A stretch of 53,760 nucleotides of DNA from an uncultured Eubacterium sp. (GTDB lineage: Bacteria; Bacillota; Clostridia; Lachnospirales; Lachnospiraceae): contig CAJFUA010000016.1 in NCBI GenBank assembly GCA_904420085.1, forward strand, positions 1 through 53,760, read 5' to 3'. Below are positions 25,772-35,035 of the stretch, in pieces. Both the position numbers and the translations under genes were made by a program. The notes beneath the pieces are model-generated. The model was not told the origin of the DNA. It saw only the letters and a list, made by a program, of their open reading frames with translations, and did not search any database. Each line of letters begins with the position of its first letter. Positions within the stretch are counted from its first letter, which is position 1.

Positions 25772-27331
25772 ATGTCTTATACAGCACTGTACAGAAAGTT
25801 CCGACCGTCTACTTTTGAGGAAGTAAAAGGTCAGGACCATATTGTACAAACATTGACGAATCAGATTAGCGCAAACAGAATAGGACATGCCTACCTTTTT
25901 TGCGGAACAAGAGGAACAGGTAAAACCAGTGTGGCAAAAATTTTTGCCAAGGCAGTAAACTGTGAACATCCGGTCAATGGAAGTCCATGTAACCAGTGTG
26001 ATGTATGCCGGGGCATCAACTCAGGAAGTTCTATGAACGTGATTGAAATTGATGCAGCCTCCAATAACGGTGTGGACAATATCAGACAAATCAGAGATGA
26101 AATCCAGTACACACCATCCAGCGGAAAATACACGGTATACATTATAGATGAGGTGCATATGCTGTCCATTGGCGCTTTTAATGCCCTTTTGAAGACGCTG
26201 GAAGAACCGCCTTCTTATGTACTGTTTATTCTTGCCACAACGGAGCCTCATAAGATACCGATTACCATTCTGTCCAGATGTCAGCGGTATGATTTCAAAA
26301 GAATACCCATTGATACCATTGCAGACAGACTGATGGAACTGATGGAAAAGGAAAGTATCAACGTGGAAGAGAAAGCCATCCGGTATGTGGCAAAAGCGGC
26401 GGACGGTTCCATGCGTGACGCGTTAAGTCTGTTAGACCAGTGTATTGCATTTTATCTGGGACAAAAACTGACCTATGAGAATGTTCTGGAAGTGTTGGGA
26501 GCGGTAGACAATGAAATTTTCAGCCGTCTGACAAGAAGCGTGATTGAAGGTGATGTGGTCAGTTGCCTGAATCTGTTGGATGAGATGGTCATGCAGGGAA
26601 GAGAACTGGGACAGTTTGTCAATGACTATATCTGGTATTTGAGAAACCTGATGCTGATAAAGACTTCGGACGGCGCGGCGGATATGATTGATGCTTCGGC
26701 TGAGAGAATACAGGCATTGAAGGAAGAGGCACAAATGACGGATACAGATGTGATTATGAGATATATCCGTATTTTTTCTGAATTGTCCGGGCAGATAAAA
26801 TATTCATCCCAGAAACGTGTTCTCATTGAGATTGCCCTGATGAAACTTACAAAGCCTGCCATGGAAAATGACATCAGTTCCCTGAGCAACAGAATGGCCA
26901 TTGTAGAGAAAAAAATAGAGAGTGGTCAGATTGCTGCCGCACCTGTAAATATCCCGGAGAACAGACAGGAAGAACCGAAACCGAAAAAAGTCTGGGAAAA
27001 ACCGGTTCCCTCCGATATACAGGAAGTTGTAAACAACTGGGGAAAAATCAGAAGGCACATTTCCAATCCCTACAAATCTTATCTGGAAAACTGCAGATTC
27101 AGTGTGAAAGGAGAGGATACCCTGTTGATTGTCTTTCCGCCGGGGACAATCGGATATGAGGGATGTAACAAGCCGGAAGTGATAGAAATGCTTACAAACA
27201 TTATCAGTGAGCAGATAGAAAAGCAGGTCAAGGTTGAAATGACCATTCTGGAAAATAATCAGAGTTTTCATGATTATTTTATGGAAGTAGTTTCTAAAAT
27301 AAATATGGAAGTAGAAGAGGAGGATTTTTAA
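25772..27331 (+). CDS. dnaX: DNA polymerase III subunits gamma/tau
   Basis: Clamp-loader ATPase, 519 residues from ATG 25772 (AAGGAG upstream; an extension to 25748 is not needed). AAA+ domain with Walker [10 protein letters not shown] (near 45-53), zinc-binding Cys spaced as C-x8-C-x2-C-x2-C ([16 protein letters not shown]), Walker [11 protein letters not shown], and the sensor/SRC motif [13 protein letters not shown]. Domain III and a C-terminal tau-like extension that contacts the polymerase follow. I see no obvious slippery frameshift signal for a shortened gamma form, but did not search exhaustively. ebfC begins one base after the stop. Confidence 0.95.
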   Translation: MSYTALYRKFRPSTFEEVKGQDHIVQTLTNQISANRIGHAYLFCGTRGTGKTSVAKIFAKAVNCEHPVNGSPCNQCDVCRGINSGSSMNVIEIDAASNNGVDNIRQIRDEIQYTPSSGKYTVYIIDEVHMLSIGAFNALLKTLEEPPSYVLFILATTEPHKIPITILSRCQRYDFKRIPIDTIADRLMELMEKESINVEEKAIRYVAKAADGSMRDALSLLDQCIAFYLGQKLTYENVLEVLGAVDNEIFSRLTRSVIEGDVVSCLNLLDEMVMQGRELGQFVNDYIWYLRNLMLIKTSDGAADMIDASAERIQALKEEAQMTDTDVIMRYIRIFSELSGQIKYSSQKRVLIEIALMKLTKPAMENDISSLSNRMAIVEKKIESGQIAAAPVNIPENRQEEPKPKKVWEKPVPSDIQEVVNNWGKIRRHISNPYKSYLENCRFSVKGEDTLLIVFPPGTIGYEGCNKPEVIEMLTNIISEQIEKQVKVEMTILENNQSFHDYFMEVVSKINMEVEEEDF

Positions 27332-27332
27332 A

Positions 27333-27683
27333 ATGGCAAAAAGAGGAGGATTTCCGGGAGGAATGCCGGGCGGTATGCCGGGAAACATGAACAATATAAT
27401 GAAACAGGCACAGAAAATGCAAAAGCAGATGGAGGAAGCACAGGCAGAGCTGGAAGAATCCTCATACACGGCGACAGCCGGTGGCGGTGCCGTGGAAGTG
27501 GTAATTTCCGGAAAGAAGGAGATTACAAGTATTAAGTTTGACCCTGAGGTAGTAGACCCTGATGATATAGAAATGTTAGAAGACCTGACAATGGCGGCAG
27601 TGAATGAAGCAATCAGAAAGATGGAAGATATTTCAGCAGAAAAGATGTCTAAAATTACCGGAGGACTAGGTGGTTTATTCTAA
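27333..27683 (+). CDS. ebfC: YbaB/EbfC-family nucleoid-associated protein
   Basis: 116 residues. The N-terminus is Gly/Met-rich (repeats of GGMPG), followed by a long amphipathic helix ([21 protein letters not shown]) and the conserved core [27 protein letters not shown], given here for position (about 50-76). The dimer binds DNA without strict specificity. The dnaX-ebfC-recR order is widely conserved and supports the call. Its stop codon overlaps the recR ATG by one base. Confidence 0.94.
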   Translation: MAKRGGFPGGMPGGMPGNMNNIMKQAQKMQKQMEEAQAELEESSYTATAGGGAVEVVISGKKEITSIKFDPEVVDPDDIEMLEDLTMAAVNEAIRKMEDISAEKMSKITGGLGGLF

Positions 27684-28279
27684 TGGATTACTATAGTGGT
27701 TATATTTCAAAGTTAATTGAAGAATTGTCAGGACTTCCGGGAATCGGTGCAAAAACGGCCGGCAGACTTGCCTTTCATATACTGGACATGCCAAGCGAGC
27801 AGGTGCAGGATCTGGCAAATGCCATGGTGAACGCCAAAAATAATGTGAAATATTGCAATGTGTGCTGTACATTGACCGATCAGGAAACCTGCCCGATTTG
27901 CAGCAGCAGCCAGAGAGATCATAAAACAATTATGGTAGTGGAAACTACCAAAGATATGGCGGCATATGAGAAGGTGGGAGAGTACAAAGGCGTATACCAT
28001 GTACTTCACGGTGCCATCAATCCCATGGCGGGTATCGGACAGAATGACATTAAACTGAAAGAGTTGTTCAGTCGGCTGAAAGAGGATGTGGACGAAGTGA
28101 TTATCGCAACCAATTCCAGCGTGGAAGGGGAGGCAACAGCCATGTATATCAGCAAGGTGGTAAAGCCTTTAGGAATAAAAGTTACCAGAATCGCCAGCGG
28201 CGTACCTGTTGGAGGAGATTTGGAATGTATTGATAATGTTACACTGCTTCGGGCATTAGAAGGACGTGTGACGGTGTAA
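27683..28279 (+). CDS. recR: Recombination mediator RecR
   Basis: 198 residues. Works with RecF and RecO to load RecA at gapped DNA. The N-terminal helix-hairpin-helix is LPGIGAKTAGRLAFHIL. The C4 zinc finger is CNVCCTLTDQETCPIC (about 57-72). The Toprim domain begins VVETTKDMAAYEK and contains the acidic EGEATAMYI. The C-terminal Walker-B-like RIASGVPVGGDLECIDNVTL is complete. Translationally coupled to ebfC. Confidence 0.96.
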   Translation: MDYYSGYISKLIEELSGLPGIGAKTAGRLAFHILDMPSEQVQDLANAMVNAKNNVKYCNVCCTLTDQETCPICSSSQRDHKTIMVVETTKDMAAYEKVGEYKGVYHVLHGAINPMAGIGQNDIKLKELFSRLKEDVDEVIIATNSSVEGEATAMYISKVVKPLGIKVTRIASGVPVGGDLECIDNVTLLRALEGRVTV

Positions 28280-28312
28280 AAAACGGCAGAATAGGATTTA
28301 AGAGGTATTCAA

Positions 28313-31087
28313 ATGGATAAAAATGAACAGTTTTTAAAAATGGACGAATTGAGAAATGCAATGCGCAATCGGGAGTTTGACAAGGCCACAGAGATTGCAG
28401 ATTCACTGGATCTTAGAAAGATAAAAGATAACAATTTTCTGAGCATTGCCGCAGATGCGTATGAGCGTACCCGCAATTATGAAGACGCAAAGAAAACGTT
28501 GGAAATTGCATATGAGAACACCAATGCAGGCAGACTGATTGCCTACAAATTATGTCTGATTTCAATTAAGACAAAAGATATGGAAGGGGCAAAAAATTAT
28601 TATGATGATTTTGTGGAAATGGCTCCTCGCGACACAGCCAGATATATTTTAAAATACAGAATGGCAAGAGCAAACGGTGAACCAATTGAAGATTTAATTG
28701 CAATTCTGGAAGAATATGTAAATTTGGACATGGAAGAAAAATGGGCATATGAACTGGCAAAGCTTTATCACAAAGCGGGAGAAGCAGAAAAATGTGTGGA
28801 TATCTGTGATGAAATCAGTCTGTGGTTTGCCGAGGGAAAATATGTCCATAAAGCATTGGAACTGAAACAGAGACATGCGCCTCTGACAGAATCCCAGCAG
28901 AAAAAATATGACGAAAGTAAAATGCCGGAAGAAGGCAAACCGGAGCATGCCGAAGTAAAAGAACTGCAGTTAGAAGAGAAGACTGTGGAAAAGAAGAAAA
29001 GAAGACCATTTGAAATCAATCCTGATATGGCAGCCGGAAAAACAGCATTAAAGCCGGAGGAACACAGCAGTCCCGATGATGTTGTGGAAATTCATATGAA
29101 TCAGGAGGATGCCGGCGAAAAAGAGTCCGATGATATAAAGATGAGCGGAGACATGGAAGAAATTGTGCTTCCGAATGAGACCGGCGACGAAAAAGATGAT
29201 GAAAACGGGGCAATTCATGAAAAAGACAGGGAAGAGACTGCAGAGGCAGAGGAGCCGAAGGAAGAGGAGTCTGCCAGAACAGAAAAGCTGACCGGAATCA
29301 AAGATGTCAGCGATATTTTAAGACAACTTCAGGAAAGAGGAATTTTAAAGGCAGAAACGGTCCGACAGGTGGTTGATATTATCGACGAGGCAGAAGAAGA
29401 GCCGGATACAGAAGAAACAGCAGAAAGCAGAGAACATGTACAGGATGCCGCAAAAGAGGCAAGGGAAAGCATAGAGCATGTACAGAATACCGTAAAAGAA
29501 TCAAAGACTGCGGAAGAAAAAGAAACAGGAGATGTGGAAGAACAGAAAGAGGCAGTAAAAACGCCGGTATTTGACGACAGTGATATTATATTGGAAGAAG
29601 AACTGGAAACAGATGAACCAGAAGATAGACCAGAGGAGAATGCTCCGATAATGGAGGAACCGGAAGATATGGGAAGTACCCGTATTTTTGATAAGGTTCA
29701 GGTTTTGGAAAATGGAGAAATTCTGGAACAGCCGAAGGTAAGTAAAGTGATAAAACCACCGGTACAGAAAGAGGACAGGGAAGAGCAGACAGCACCGCAG
29801 GAGACGGACGAGAAAGTACCTGTGTTTGATTTGGATTTTGAGACACCACACAGAGATGAGAGCAATGATATCGGACAAAAAAATATGTATGAAAACATTG
29901 CCGCAAACTCGGATTTGGGATATAAGACGGATAAACTTCCGACAAGAGAGGAACTTCAGGCCGCAATTAAAAAAGCGGAGGCAGCTGTAGCCAATAAAGA
30001 GGAAAATCAGGAAACAGCAGGGAAGACGGCAATGCCGGATGTGAAAGTAAAGGAAAATCCTACATCAAAGGTAGAAATTCTGGCAGGAGCAGGAATTGTT
30101 GAAGAAGGAGAAATCAGACAGACTCCGGCAGCGGAAAAAACAAAAGCAGAGCCGGTTCCGCCTAGAGATGTGATAAAGGCGGAAGAAAAGAAAACGGAAA
30201 AGGAAACATCCGGTGTACGGCAGAAGGAGACTGCTGCTACAAAACCGGATATCAAGAACGAGAAACAAAAAGATGTGCAGACAAAAGCGCCGAAGTCCGG
30301 CGAACCAAAGAATACCGTGGCAGGCGAAGACATTCTGTCAGAAGCAGAATTGACAGAGTTTAAGAATTATCTGAATGTGGAAGGATTCGAGTCCAATATC
30401 CGGGAAGTGCTGCAGGAATTAATCGTAAATTATGTACCGAACGGAAAGTCTGATGAGGGAAATGTTATCATCATGGGTGATGAAAAAACCGGAAAGACAA
30501 CCCTTGCCATTGAGATGATAAAACTGGTAAACCGTAAGCGGGGACGACGGAACAGAAGACTGGCGAAAGTGGATGCCGGTGCATTAAATCGCAAAGGATT
30601 CCGTTATGCCATTACCAAACTGGTAGGCAGCGATCTGATTGTGGAGAATGCAGAGCAGTTAGGAAAGATGACGGTCAGTGAACTGATTGACGTTTCGGGA
30701 ATGTTTACGGATGATATGCTGATTGTGTTAGAGGGAAGCACGGAAGGCATGGAGCAGTTAATCAAAACATCACCGAGGCTGGAAAGCGTATTTAACCATG
30801 TGGTCCGAATCAAAGAGTATGATATCAAAGAATGGGTAGAATATGGAATTAAATATGCGGAGAGAAAAGGTTATGGCGTGGATGAACTGGCAAATCTGGC
30901 ATTCTATAAAGCCATCGATGATTTCTTCGGATTAAATAAGGGAATCGGACAGGCAGATGTGGAAGGAATTATTGATAAAGCCATCGATAAATCCGGAAGA
31001 ATCGGAAGAAAAGTAAAAGGAATTTTTGGCTCAAAAACAGATGAAGAGGGCTTAAAAATATTACAGGAATCAGATTTTGATATTTAA
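28313..31087 (+). CDS. Large helical-repeat protein with acidic middle and C-terminal P-loop domain, function unknown
   Basis: 924 residues. Residues 1-190 form helical pairs that look like tetratricopeptide repeats (ADAYERTRNYEDAKKTLEIAYE; ELAKLYHKAGEAEKCVDICDEI). Residues about 205-650 are low-complexity, dominated by Glu, Lys, Asp and Pro, and probably disordered. The C-terminal 230 residues contain a P-loop GDEKTGKTT (near 720), a hydrophobic strand ending DMLIVLEG in the Walker B position without the usual DE pair, and a basic GRIGRKVKGIFG segment near the end. That layout resembles AAA+ domains of the CbbX/EccA type, but the similarity is weak. No signal peptide or membrane segment. It is the last gene of the dnaX-recR run; transketolase starts 17 bases later. 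I do not recognise a characterised homologue. Confidence 0.75.
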   Translation: MDKNEQFLKMDELRNAMRNREFDKATEIADSLDLRKIKDNNFLSIAADAYERTRNYEDAKKTLEIAYENTNAGRLIAYKLCLISIKTKDMEGAKNYYDDFVEMAPRDTARYILKYRMARANGEPIEDLIAILEEYVNLDMEEKWAYELAKLYHKAGEAEKCVDICDEISLWFAEGKYVHKALELKQRHAPLTESQQKKYDESKMPEEGKPEHAEVKELQLEEKTVEKKKRRPFEINPDMAAGKTALKPEEHSSPDDVVEIHMNQEDAGEKESDDIKMSGDMEEIVLPNETGDEKDDENGAIHEKDREETAEAEEPKEEESARTEKLTGIKDVSDILRQLQERGILKAETVRQVVDIIDEAEEEPDTEETAESREHVQDAAKEARESIEHVQNTVKESKTAEEKETGDVEEQKEAVKTPVFDDSDIILEEELETDEPEDRPEENAPIMEEPEDMGSTRIFDKVQVLENGEILEQPKVSKVIKPPVQKEDREEQTAPQETDEKVPVFDLDFETPHRDESNDIGQKNMYENIAANSDLGYKTDKLPTREELQAAIKKAEAAVANKEENQETAGKTAMPDVKVKENPTSKVEILAGAGIVEEGEIRQTPAAEKTKAEPVPPRDVIKAEEKKTEKETSGVRQKETAATKPDIKNEKQKDVQTKAPKSGEPKNTVAGEDILSEAELTEFKNYLNVEGFESNIREVLQELIVNYVPNGKSDEGNVIIMGDEKTGKTTLAIEMIKLVNRKRGRRNRRLAKVDAGALNRKGFRYAITKLVGSDLIVENAEQLGKMTVSELIDVSGMFTDDMLIVLEGSTEGMEQLIKTSPRLESVFNHVVRIKEYDIKEWVEYGIKYAERKGYGVDELANLAFYKAIDDFFGLNKGIGQADVEGIIDKAIDKSGRIGRKVKGIFGSKTDEEGLKILQESDFDI

Positions 31088-31104
31088 GAAGAAAGGAAGA
31101 CACG

Positions 31105-31941
31105 ATGGAAAATTTAAAGCTTGCAAAAATTGCGAACGAAGTGCGAAAGAACATTGTAACATCATTACACAGCGCAGGTTCCGGACATCCCGGCGGATCT
31201 CTTTCAGCAGCGGATATGGTGACATATCTGTATTTTGAGGAGATGAATGTGGATGAAAAGGATAGGAAAAATCCGGACAGAGACCGGTTTATTTTGTCCA
31301 AAGGCCATGCGGCTCCGGTACTGTACGGAGTGCTGGCGGAAAAAGGCTATATTCCGAAAGAGGATTTGGTAACGCTTAGAAAAATGGATTCCTATCTGCA
31401 GGGACATCCGGACATGAAACATACGCCGGGGGTGGAAATGTCCTCCGGTTCTCTGGGACAGGGAATTTCTACGGCGGTAGGTATGGCTCTGGCAGGAAAA
31501 TTGGACAACAAAGATTACAGAGTCTATACCATGGTCGGTGACGGTGAGATTGAAGAAGGTCAGGTATGGGAAGCGGCAATGTTTGCAGGCCACAGAAAAC
31601 TGGATAATCTGGTTGTTATCGTGGACAACAACAATCTGCAGATTGACGGAACGGTGGAGGAAGTATGTTCTCCGTACCCGATTGATAAAAAGTTTCAGGC
31701 ATTTAATTTTCATGTAATCAACATTGACGGACACAATTTTGATGAAATCAGACAGGCATTGCAAAATGCAAGAGAGACAAAAGGAATGCCAACAGCCATC
31801 GTCATGAATACCGTAAAAGGAAAGGGAGTTTCCTTTATGGAAAATCAGGTAAATTGGCATGGAGCTGCACCGAATGACGAGCAGTATGAAATGGCAATGG
31901 AAGAATTAGAGAAAGCAGGTGAAGCATTATGTCAGAAGTAA
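31105..31941 (+). CDS. tktA: Transketolase, N-terminal (thiamine diphosphate-binding) subunit
   Basis: 278 residues, equal to the first half of a classical transketolase. Motifs for thiamine diphosphate and Mg2+ binding are present: GHPGGSLSAADMV (about 28-40), GSLGQGISTAVGMA, and GDGEIEEGQVWEA followed by VDNNNLQIDG (GDG-x-N motif). With the next gene it forms an enzyme that transfers two-carbon units between pentose and triose/hexose phosphates. AAGAAAGGAAG precedes the ATG. Reading frames overlap by 13 bases with the C-terminal subunit gene, so translation is coupled. A two-gene transketolase is normal in Clostridia and not a frameshift. Confidence 0.93.
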   Translation: MENLKLAKIANEVRKNIVTSLHSAGSGHPGGSLSAADMVTYLYFEEMNVDEKDRKNPDRDRFILSKGHAAPVLYGVLAEKGYIPKEDLVTLRKMDSYLQGHPDMKHTPGVEMSSGSLGQGISTAVGMALAGKLDNKDYRVYTMVGDGEIEEGQVWEAAMFAGHRKLDNLVVIVDNNNLQIDGTVEEVCSPYPIDKKFQAFNFHVINIDGHNFDEIRQALQNARETKGMPTAIVMNTVKGKGVSFMENQVNWHGAAPNDEQYEMAMEELEKAGEALCQK

Positions 31942-32867
31942 AGAAGATAGCAACAAGAGAGAGTTTTGGTAATGCTTTGGTAGAGTTGGGAAAAGAGCAT
32001 GACAATGTGGTTGTTCTTGACGCGGACCTTGCAGCAGCAACAAAGACGGGAATTTTTAAAAAAGAATTTCCTGACAGACATATCGACTGTGGTATTGCAG
32101 AGGCAAATATGATTGGTATTGCGGCAGGTCTTTCCACATGCGGGAAGGTACCTTTTGCCAGCACCTTTGCCATGTTTGCGGCAGGAAGGGCATTTGAACA
32201 GGTAAGAAACAGTGTGGGTTACCCTCTTCTGAACGTTAAAATCGGAGCTACCCACGCAGGAATTTCCGTGGGAGAAGACGGAGCCACCCATCAGTGTAAT
32301 GAAGATATTGCTTTGATGAGAACCATACCGGGAATGACCATTATCAATCCCTGTGATGATATCGAGGCGAGAGCGGCGGTAAAGGCTGCCTATGAAATGG
32401 AAGGTCCTGTTTATATGAGATTTGGCAGATTGGCGGCGCCGGTGATTCATCAGGAAGATTATCAGTTCGAAATCGGAAAAGGCGTAAAGATGAGAGAAGG
32501 AAAGGATGTCACCGTTGTAGCCACCGGACTGATGGTAAGCAATACATTGGAGGCAGCAGAAAAACTTGCGGCAGAGGGAATGGATGTGGAAGTCATCAAT
32601 ATACATACCATTAAGCCGCTGGATGAAGAAATCATTATCGAATCTGCAAAGAAAACAGGAAAAGTCATTACAGTGGAAGAACATTCCGTTATCGGTGGAC
32701 TGGGAAGCGCCGTATGTGATGTATTAAGTGAAAAATATCCTGTACCGGTGACGAAACTGGGCGTGAAAGATACTTTTGGACATTCCGGTCCGGCGTTGGA
32801 GTTATTGAAAGAATTCCAATTAGACAGCGAAGGAATTTACCGTCAGATTAAGGAAATTATGAGCTGA
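31929..32867 (+). CDS. tktB: Transketolase, C-terminal subunit
   Basis: 312 residues comprising the pyrimidine-binding domain (LDADLAAATKTG; DCGIAEANMIGIAAGL containing the catalytic Glu) and the C-terminal transketolase domain (VINIHTIKPLDEE, TVEEHSVIGGLGSAV). The start ATG lies inside the end of the upstream subunit with AGGTGAAG as ribosome binding site. A close alternative family is the 1-deoxyxylulose-5-phosphate synthase C-terminus, but the paired N-terminal subunit makes transketolase the better call. Confidence 0.92.
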   Translation: MSEVKKIATRESFGNALVELGKEHDNVVVLDADLAAATKTGIFKKEFPDRHIDCGIAEANMIGIAAGLSTCGKVPFASTFAMFAAGRAFEQVRNSVGYPLLNVKIGATHAGISVGEDGATHQCNEDIALMRTIPGMTIINPCDDIEARAAVKAAYEMEGPVYMRFGRLAAPVIHQEDYQFEIGKGVKMREGKDVTVVATGLMVSNTLEAAEKLAAEGMDVEVINIHTIKPLDEEIIIESAKKTGKVITVEEHSVIGGLGSAVCDVLSEKYPVPVTKLGVKDTFGHSGPALELLKEFQLDSEGIYRQIKEIMS

Positions 32868-32993
32868 TGGCAAAATAATCGGTTGAAACCGGTTTAGAAC
32901 TTTACATTATTTGGCGATTACTTAAAAAGATAAAGATAAAAGTGAATTATATGATACCTTGGATTAATTTTGTAAGTTAAATGATTGGATGGC

Positions 32994-33021
32994 TTGCAAA
33001 CAGGTAAAATGGTGCTATACT
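32994..33021 (+). promoter_or_regulatory. Promoter upstream of the ammonium transporter gene
   Basis: TTGCAA (32994-32999), 16-bp spacer, TATACT (33016-33021). An intrinsic terminator begins only about 20 bases after the predicted start, so this promoter makes either a tiny RNA or an attenuated amt transcript. Confidence 0.55.
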
Positions 33022-33044
33022 GTTTTTTGTCAAACGAAATGCAA

Positions 33045-33076
33045 GGGAGCAGACGTAACAGTCCTGCTCCCTTTTT
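33045..33076 (+). terminator. Intrinsic terminator between transketolase and amt
   Basis: GGGAGCAG (33045-33052) pairs with CTGCTCCC (33064-33071), then TTTTT. It can end the transketolase transcript and could attenuate transcription from the promoter at 33.0 kb. Confidence 0.88.
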
Positions 33077-33166
33077 CTATTGCAGTAAGGTTTGATTCTT
33101 AAAAGTTTTCTATTTTAAAGCTTTTAAGATAAATAAAAAGGACATGAAAGAATGGAGGAGAGAATT

Positions 33167-34876
33167 ATGGGAGTAGAAGAAGTAATGGAAGCCGTCAACA
33201 GTGTTAGTTTTGGCATCTGGTTTCTGATTGGTGCGATTTTAGTATTCTTTATGCAGTGTGGATTCGCAATGGTTGAGACAGGATTTACAAGAGCAAAGAA
33301 TGCAGGAAACATCATCATGAAAAATCTCATGGATTTCTGTATTGGTACGGTAATGTTTATCCTGCTTGGATTTGGTCTGATGATGTCAGAGGATTATGTG
33401 ATGGGAATCATCGGTATGCCAAACATGGATTTATTCACAAGTTTTAGAACGGCGGACTGTTCCAGTTTTGTTTTCAACTTAGTGTTCTGCGCAACAGCAG
33501 CAACGATTGTGTCAGGAGCAATGGCTGAAAGAACAAAGTTCAGTGCTTATTGTATTTATTCCGGAGTTATCAGTCTGATTGTATATCCAATTGAAGCAGG
33601 CTGGGTTTGGAATTCGGAAGGCTGGCTGGCACAGTTAGGATTTATTGATTTCGCAGGTTCTGCAGCAATCCATATGGTGGGGGGTACCGCCGCTCTGGTA
33701 GGTGCAATTATAGTTGGACCGCGTATCGGTAAATATACAAAGCGCTCCAATGGAGAAATTCGTTCCAATGCGATTTCAGGACATTCAATCACATTGGGAG
33801 CACTTGGTTGTTTTGTACTTTGGTTTGCATGGTATGGATTCAACGGTGCGGCAGCCGATTCTGTGGAACATTTAGCACAGATTTTATTGACGACAACCGT
33901 CGCTCCGGCAGTGGCAACAGTTACCTGTATGATTTTCACTTGGCTTAAGGATGGCAAGCCGGATGTTGGTATGTGTCTGAATGCATCTCTTGCAGGTCTG
34001 GTAGGTATCACGGCAGGATGTGCGGATTTGGATGCATTGGGAGCTATTATCGTTGGTATTGTTTCCGGTATTTTAGTGGATGTTGTTGTAGAAGTATTAG
34101 ATAAGAAATGCCATGTGGATGACCCGGTTGGTGCTGTCGCAGTACATATGGGAAATGGTATCTGGGGTGGTCTTGCAGTTGGTCTATTTGCCACCGGAGA
34201 CGGACAGAATGGAATTACAGGTCTCTTTTACGGCGGTGGATTTTCACAGTTAGGAATTCAGATCGTTGGTGTGCTGTCGATTGTAGCTTATACGGCAGTT
34301 TTAATGACAATCGTATTTTTCGTCATTAAACATACAGTTGGATTGAGATGTTCTGCTGAGGATGAAATTATGGGTCTGGATATTTCAGAGCATGGTCTTG
34401 CATCAGCATACGCCGATTTCCTTCCGGCAGCTCCGTCATATGCAGGAGAGAGCGAAGGTTCTGTGGATCTTACGGATGTGAAACCGGCACAGCTCTCTGT
34501 CGGAGCAAAATCGGAAGGCAGATATACAAAGATTTCTATTATCTGTCCGGAAGAACGATTTGGTGTACTTCGTGATACGATGAATGCAATTGGTGTTATG
34601 GGCATGACCGTCAGTCAGGTTATGGGCTGTGGCGCTGAAAAGGGCAAGACGGGACGATACAGAGGTGTTGATACAACGATGAATCTCTATAAGAAGATTC
34701 AGGTAGACATTGTCGTATCTACGGTTGAGCCGGGACTTGTTGTTGCAGCAGCAAGAAAGGCGCTGAATACAGAGCATTATGGAGACGGAAAAATTTTTGT
34801 AACAGATGTGGAAGATGTTATGAGAGTGAGAACCGGAGAGATGGGATATGACGCTTTAGCTTACAAAGACAATTAG
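33167..34876 (+). CDS. amt: Ammonium transporter with fused C-terminal P-II signalling domain
   Basis: 569 residues from ATG 33167. The earlier ATG at 33152 carries the GGAGG that serves as ribosome binding site. Residues about 10-410 form the eleven-helix Amt channel with AMVETGFTRAKN, DFAGSAAIHMVGG (including one pore His region) and VGAVAVHMGNGIWG (second pore His). After a short linker, residues about 455-560 match a P-II/GlnK fold: TKISIICPEERF, then KGKTGRYRGVDTT, KKIQVDIVV and DGKIFVTDVEDVMRVRTGE. The T-loop has no Tyr at the usual uridylylation position. In most bacteria GlnK is a separate protein that plugs the channel; here sensor and channel are covalent. Expected to be induced when nitrogen is scarce. 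Confidence 0.9.
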   Translation: MGVEEVMEAVNSVSFGIWFLIGAILVFFMQCGFAMVETGFTRAKNAGNIIMKNLMDFCIGTVMFILLGFGLMMSEDYVMGIIGMPNMDLFTSFRTADCSSFVFNLVFCATAATIVSGAMAERTKFSAYCIYSGVISLIVYPIEAGWVWNSEGWLAQLGFIDFAGSAAIHMVGGTAALVGAIIVGPRIGKYTKRSNGEIRSNAISGHSITLGALGCFVLWFAWYGFNGAAADSVEHLAQILLTTTVAPAVATVTCMIFTWLKDGKPDVGMCLNASLAGLVGITAGCADLDALGAIIVGIVSGILVDVVVEVLDKKCHVDDPVGAVAVHMGNGIWGGLAVGLFATGDGQNGITGLFYGGGFSQLGIQIVGVLSIVAYTAVLMTIVFFVIKHTVGLRCSAEDEIMGLDISEHGLASAYADFLPAAPSYAGESEGSVDLTDVKPAQLSVGAKSEGRYTKISIICPEERFGVLRDTMNAIGVMGMTVSQVMGCGAEKGKTGRYRGVDTTMNLYKKIQVDIVVSTVEPGLVVAAARKALNTEHYGDGKIFVTDVEDVMRVRTGEMGYDALAYKDN

Positions 34877-34882
34877 AGCCAT

Positions 34883-34940
34883 AGAACCTGAAAGCTTTGC
34901 TTTACGGATTTTATGGCTGGAGCAAAAGCTTTGTTCTTTT
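34883..34940 (+). terminator. Intrinsic terminator after amt
   Basis: AGAAC and AAGCTTTGCT pair with AGCAAAAGCTT and GTTCT across an imperfect stem, followed by TTTT. Confidence 0.65.
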
Positions 34941-34965
34941 AATATATTAACTTAATCTGATGAAA

Positions 34966-34996
34966 GGGACTGGTGGTTTTGCCCCGCCAGTCCTTT
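34966..34996 (+). terminator. Second terminator-like hairpin before the convergent sigma-like gene
   Basis: GGACTGGTGG pairs with CCGCCAGTCC (one G-U pair) around a short loop, then TTTTC on the plus strand. The minus strand lacks a T-run, so it serves plus-strand read-through from amt. Confidence 0.65.
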
Positions 34997-35035
34997 TCAT
35001 ATGATAGGAAATTTCTTAAACAAGCCGGTCGGTTT

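Noticed and set aside
29501-29966. Overlapping minus-strand frames within the TPR/P-loop gene
   Set aside because: They arise from the Glu/Lys-rich coding sequence read backwards (Phe/Leu/Ser-rich) and lack start signals.
31105-32867. Possible frameshift in a single transketolase gene
   Set aside because: The two halves each have proper starts and ribosome sites, and a two-gene transketolase is normal in Clostridia.
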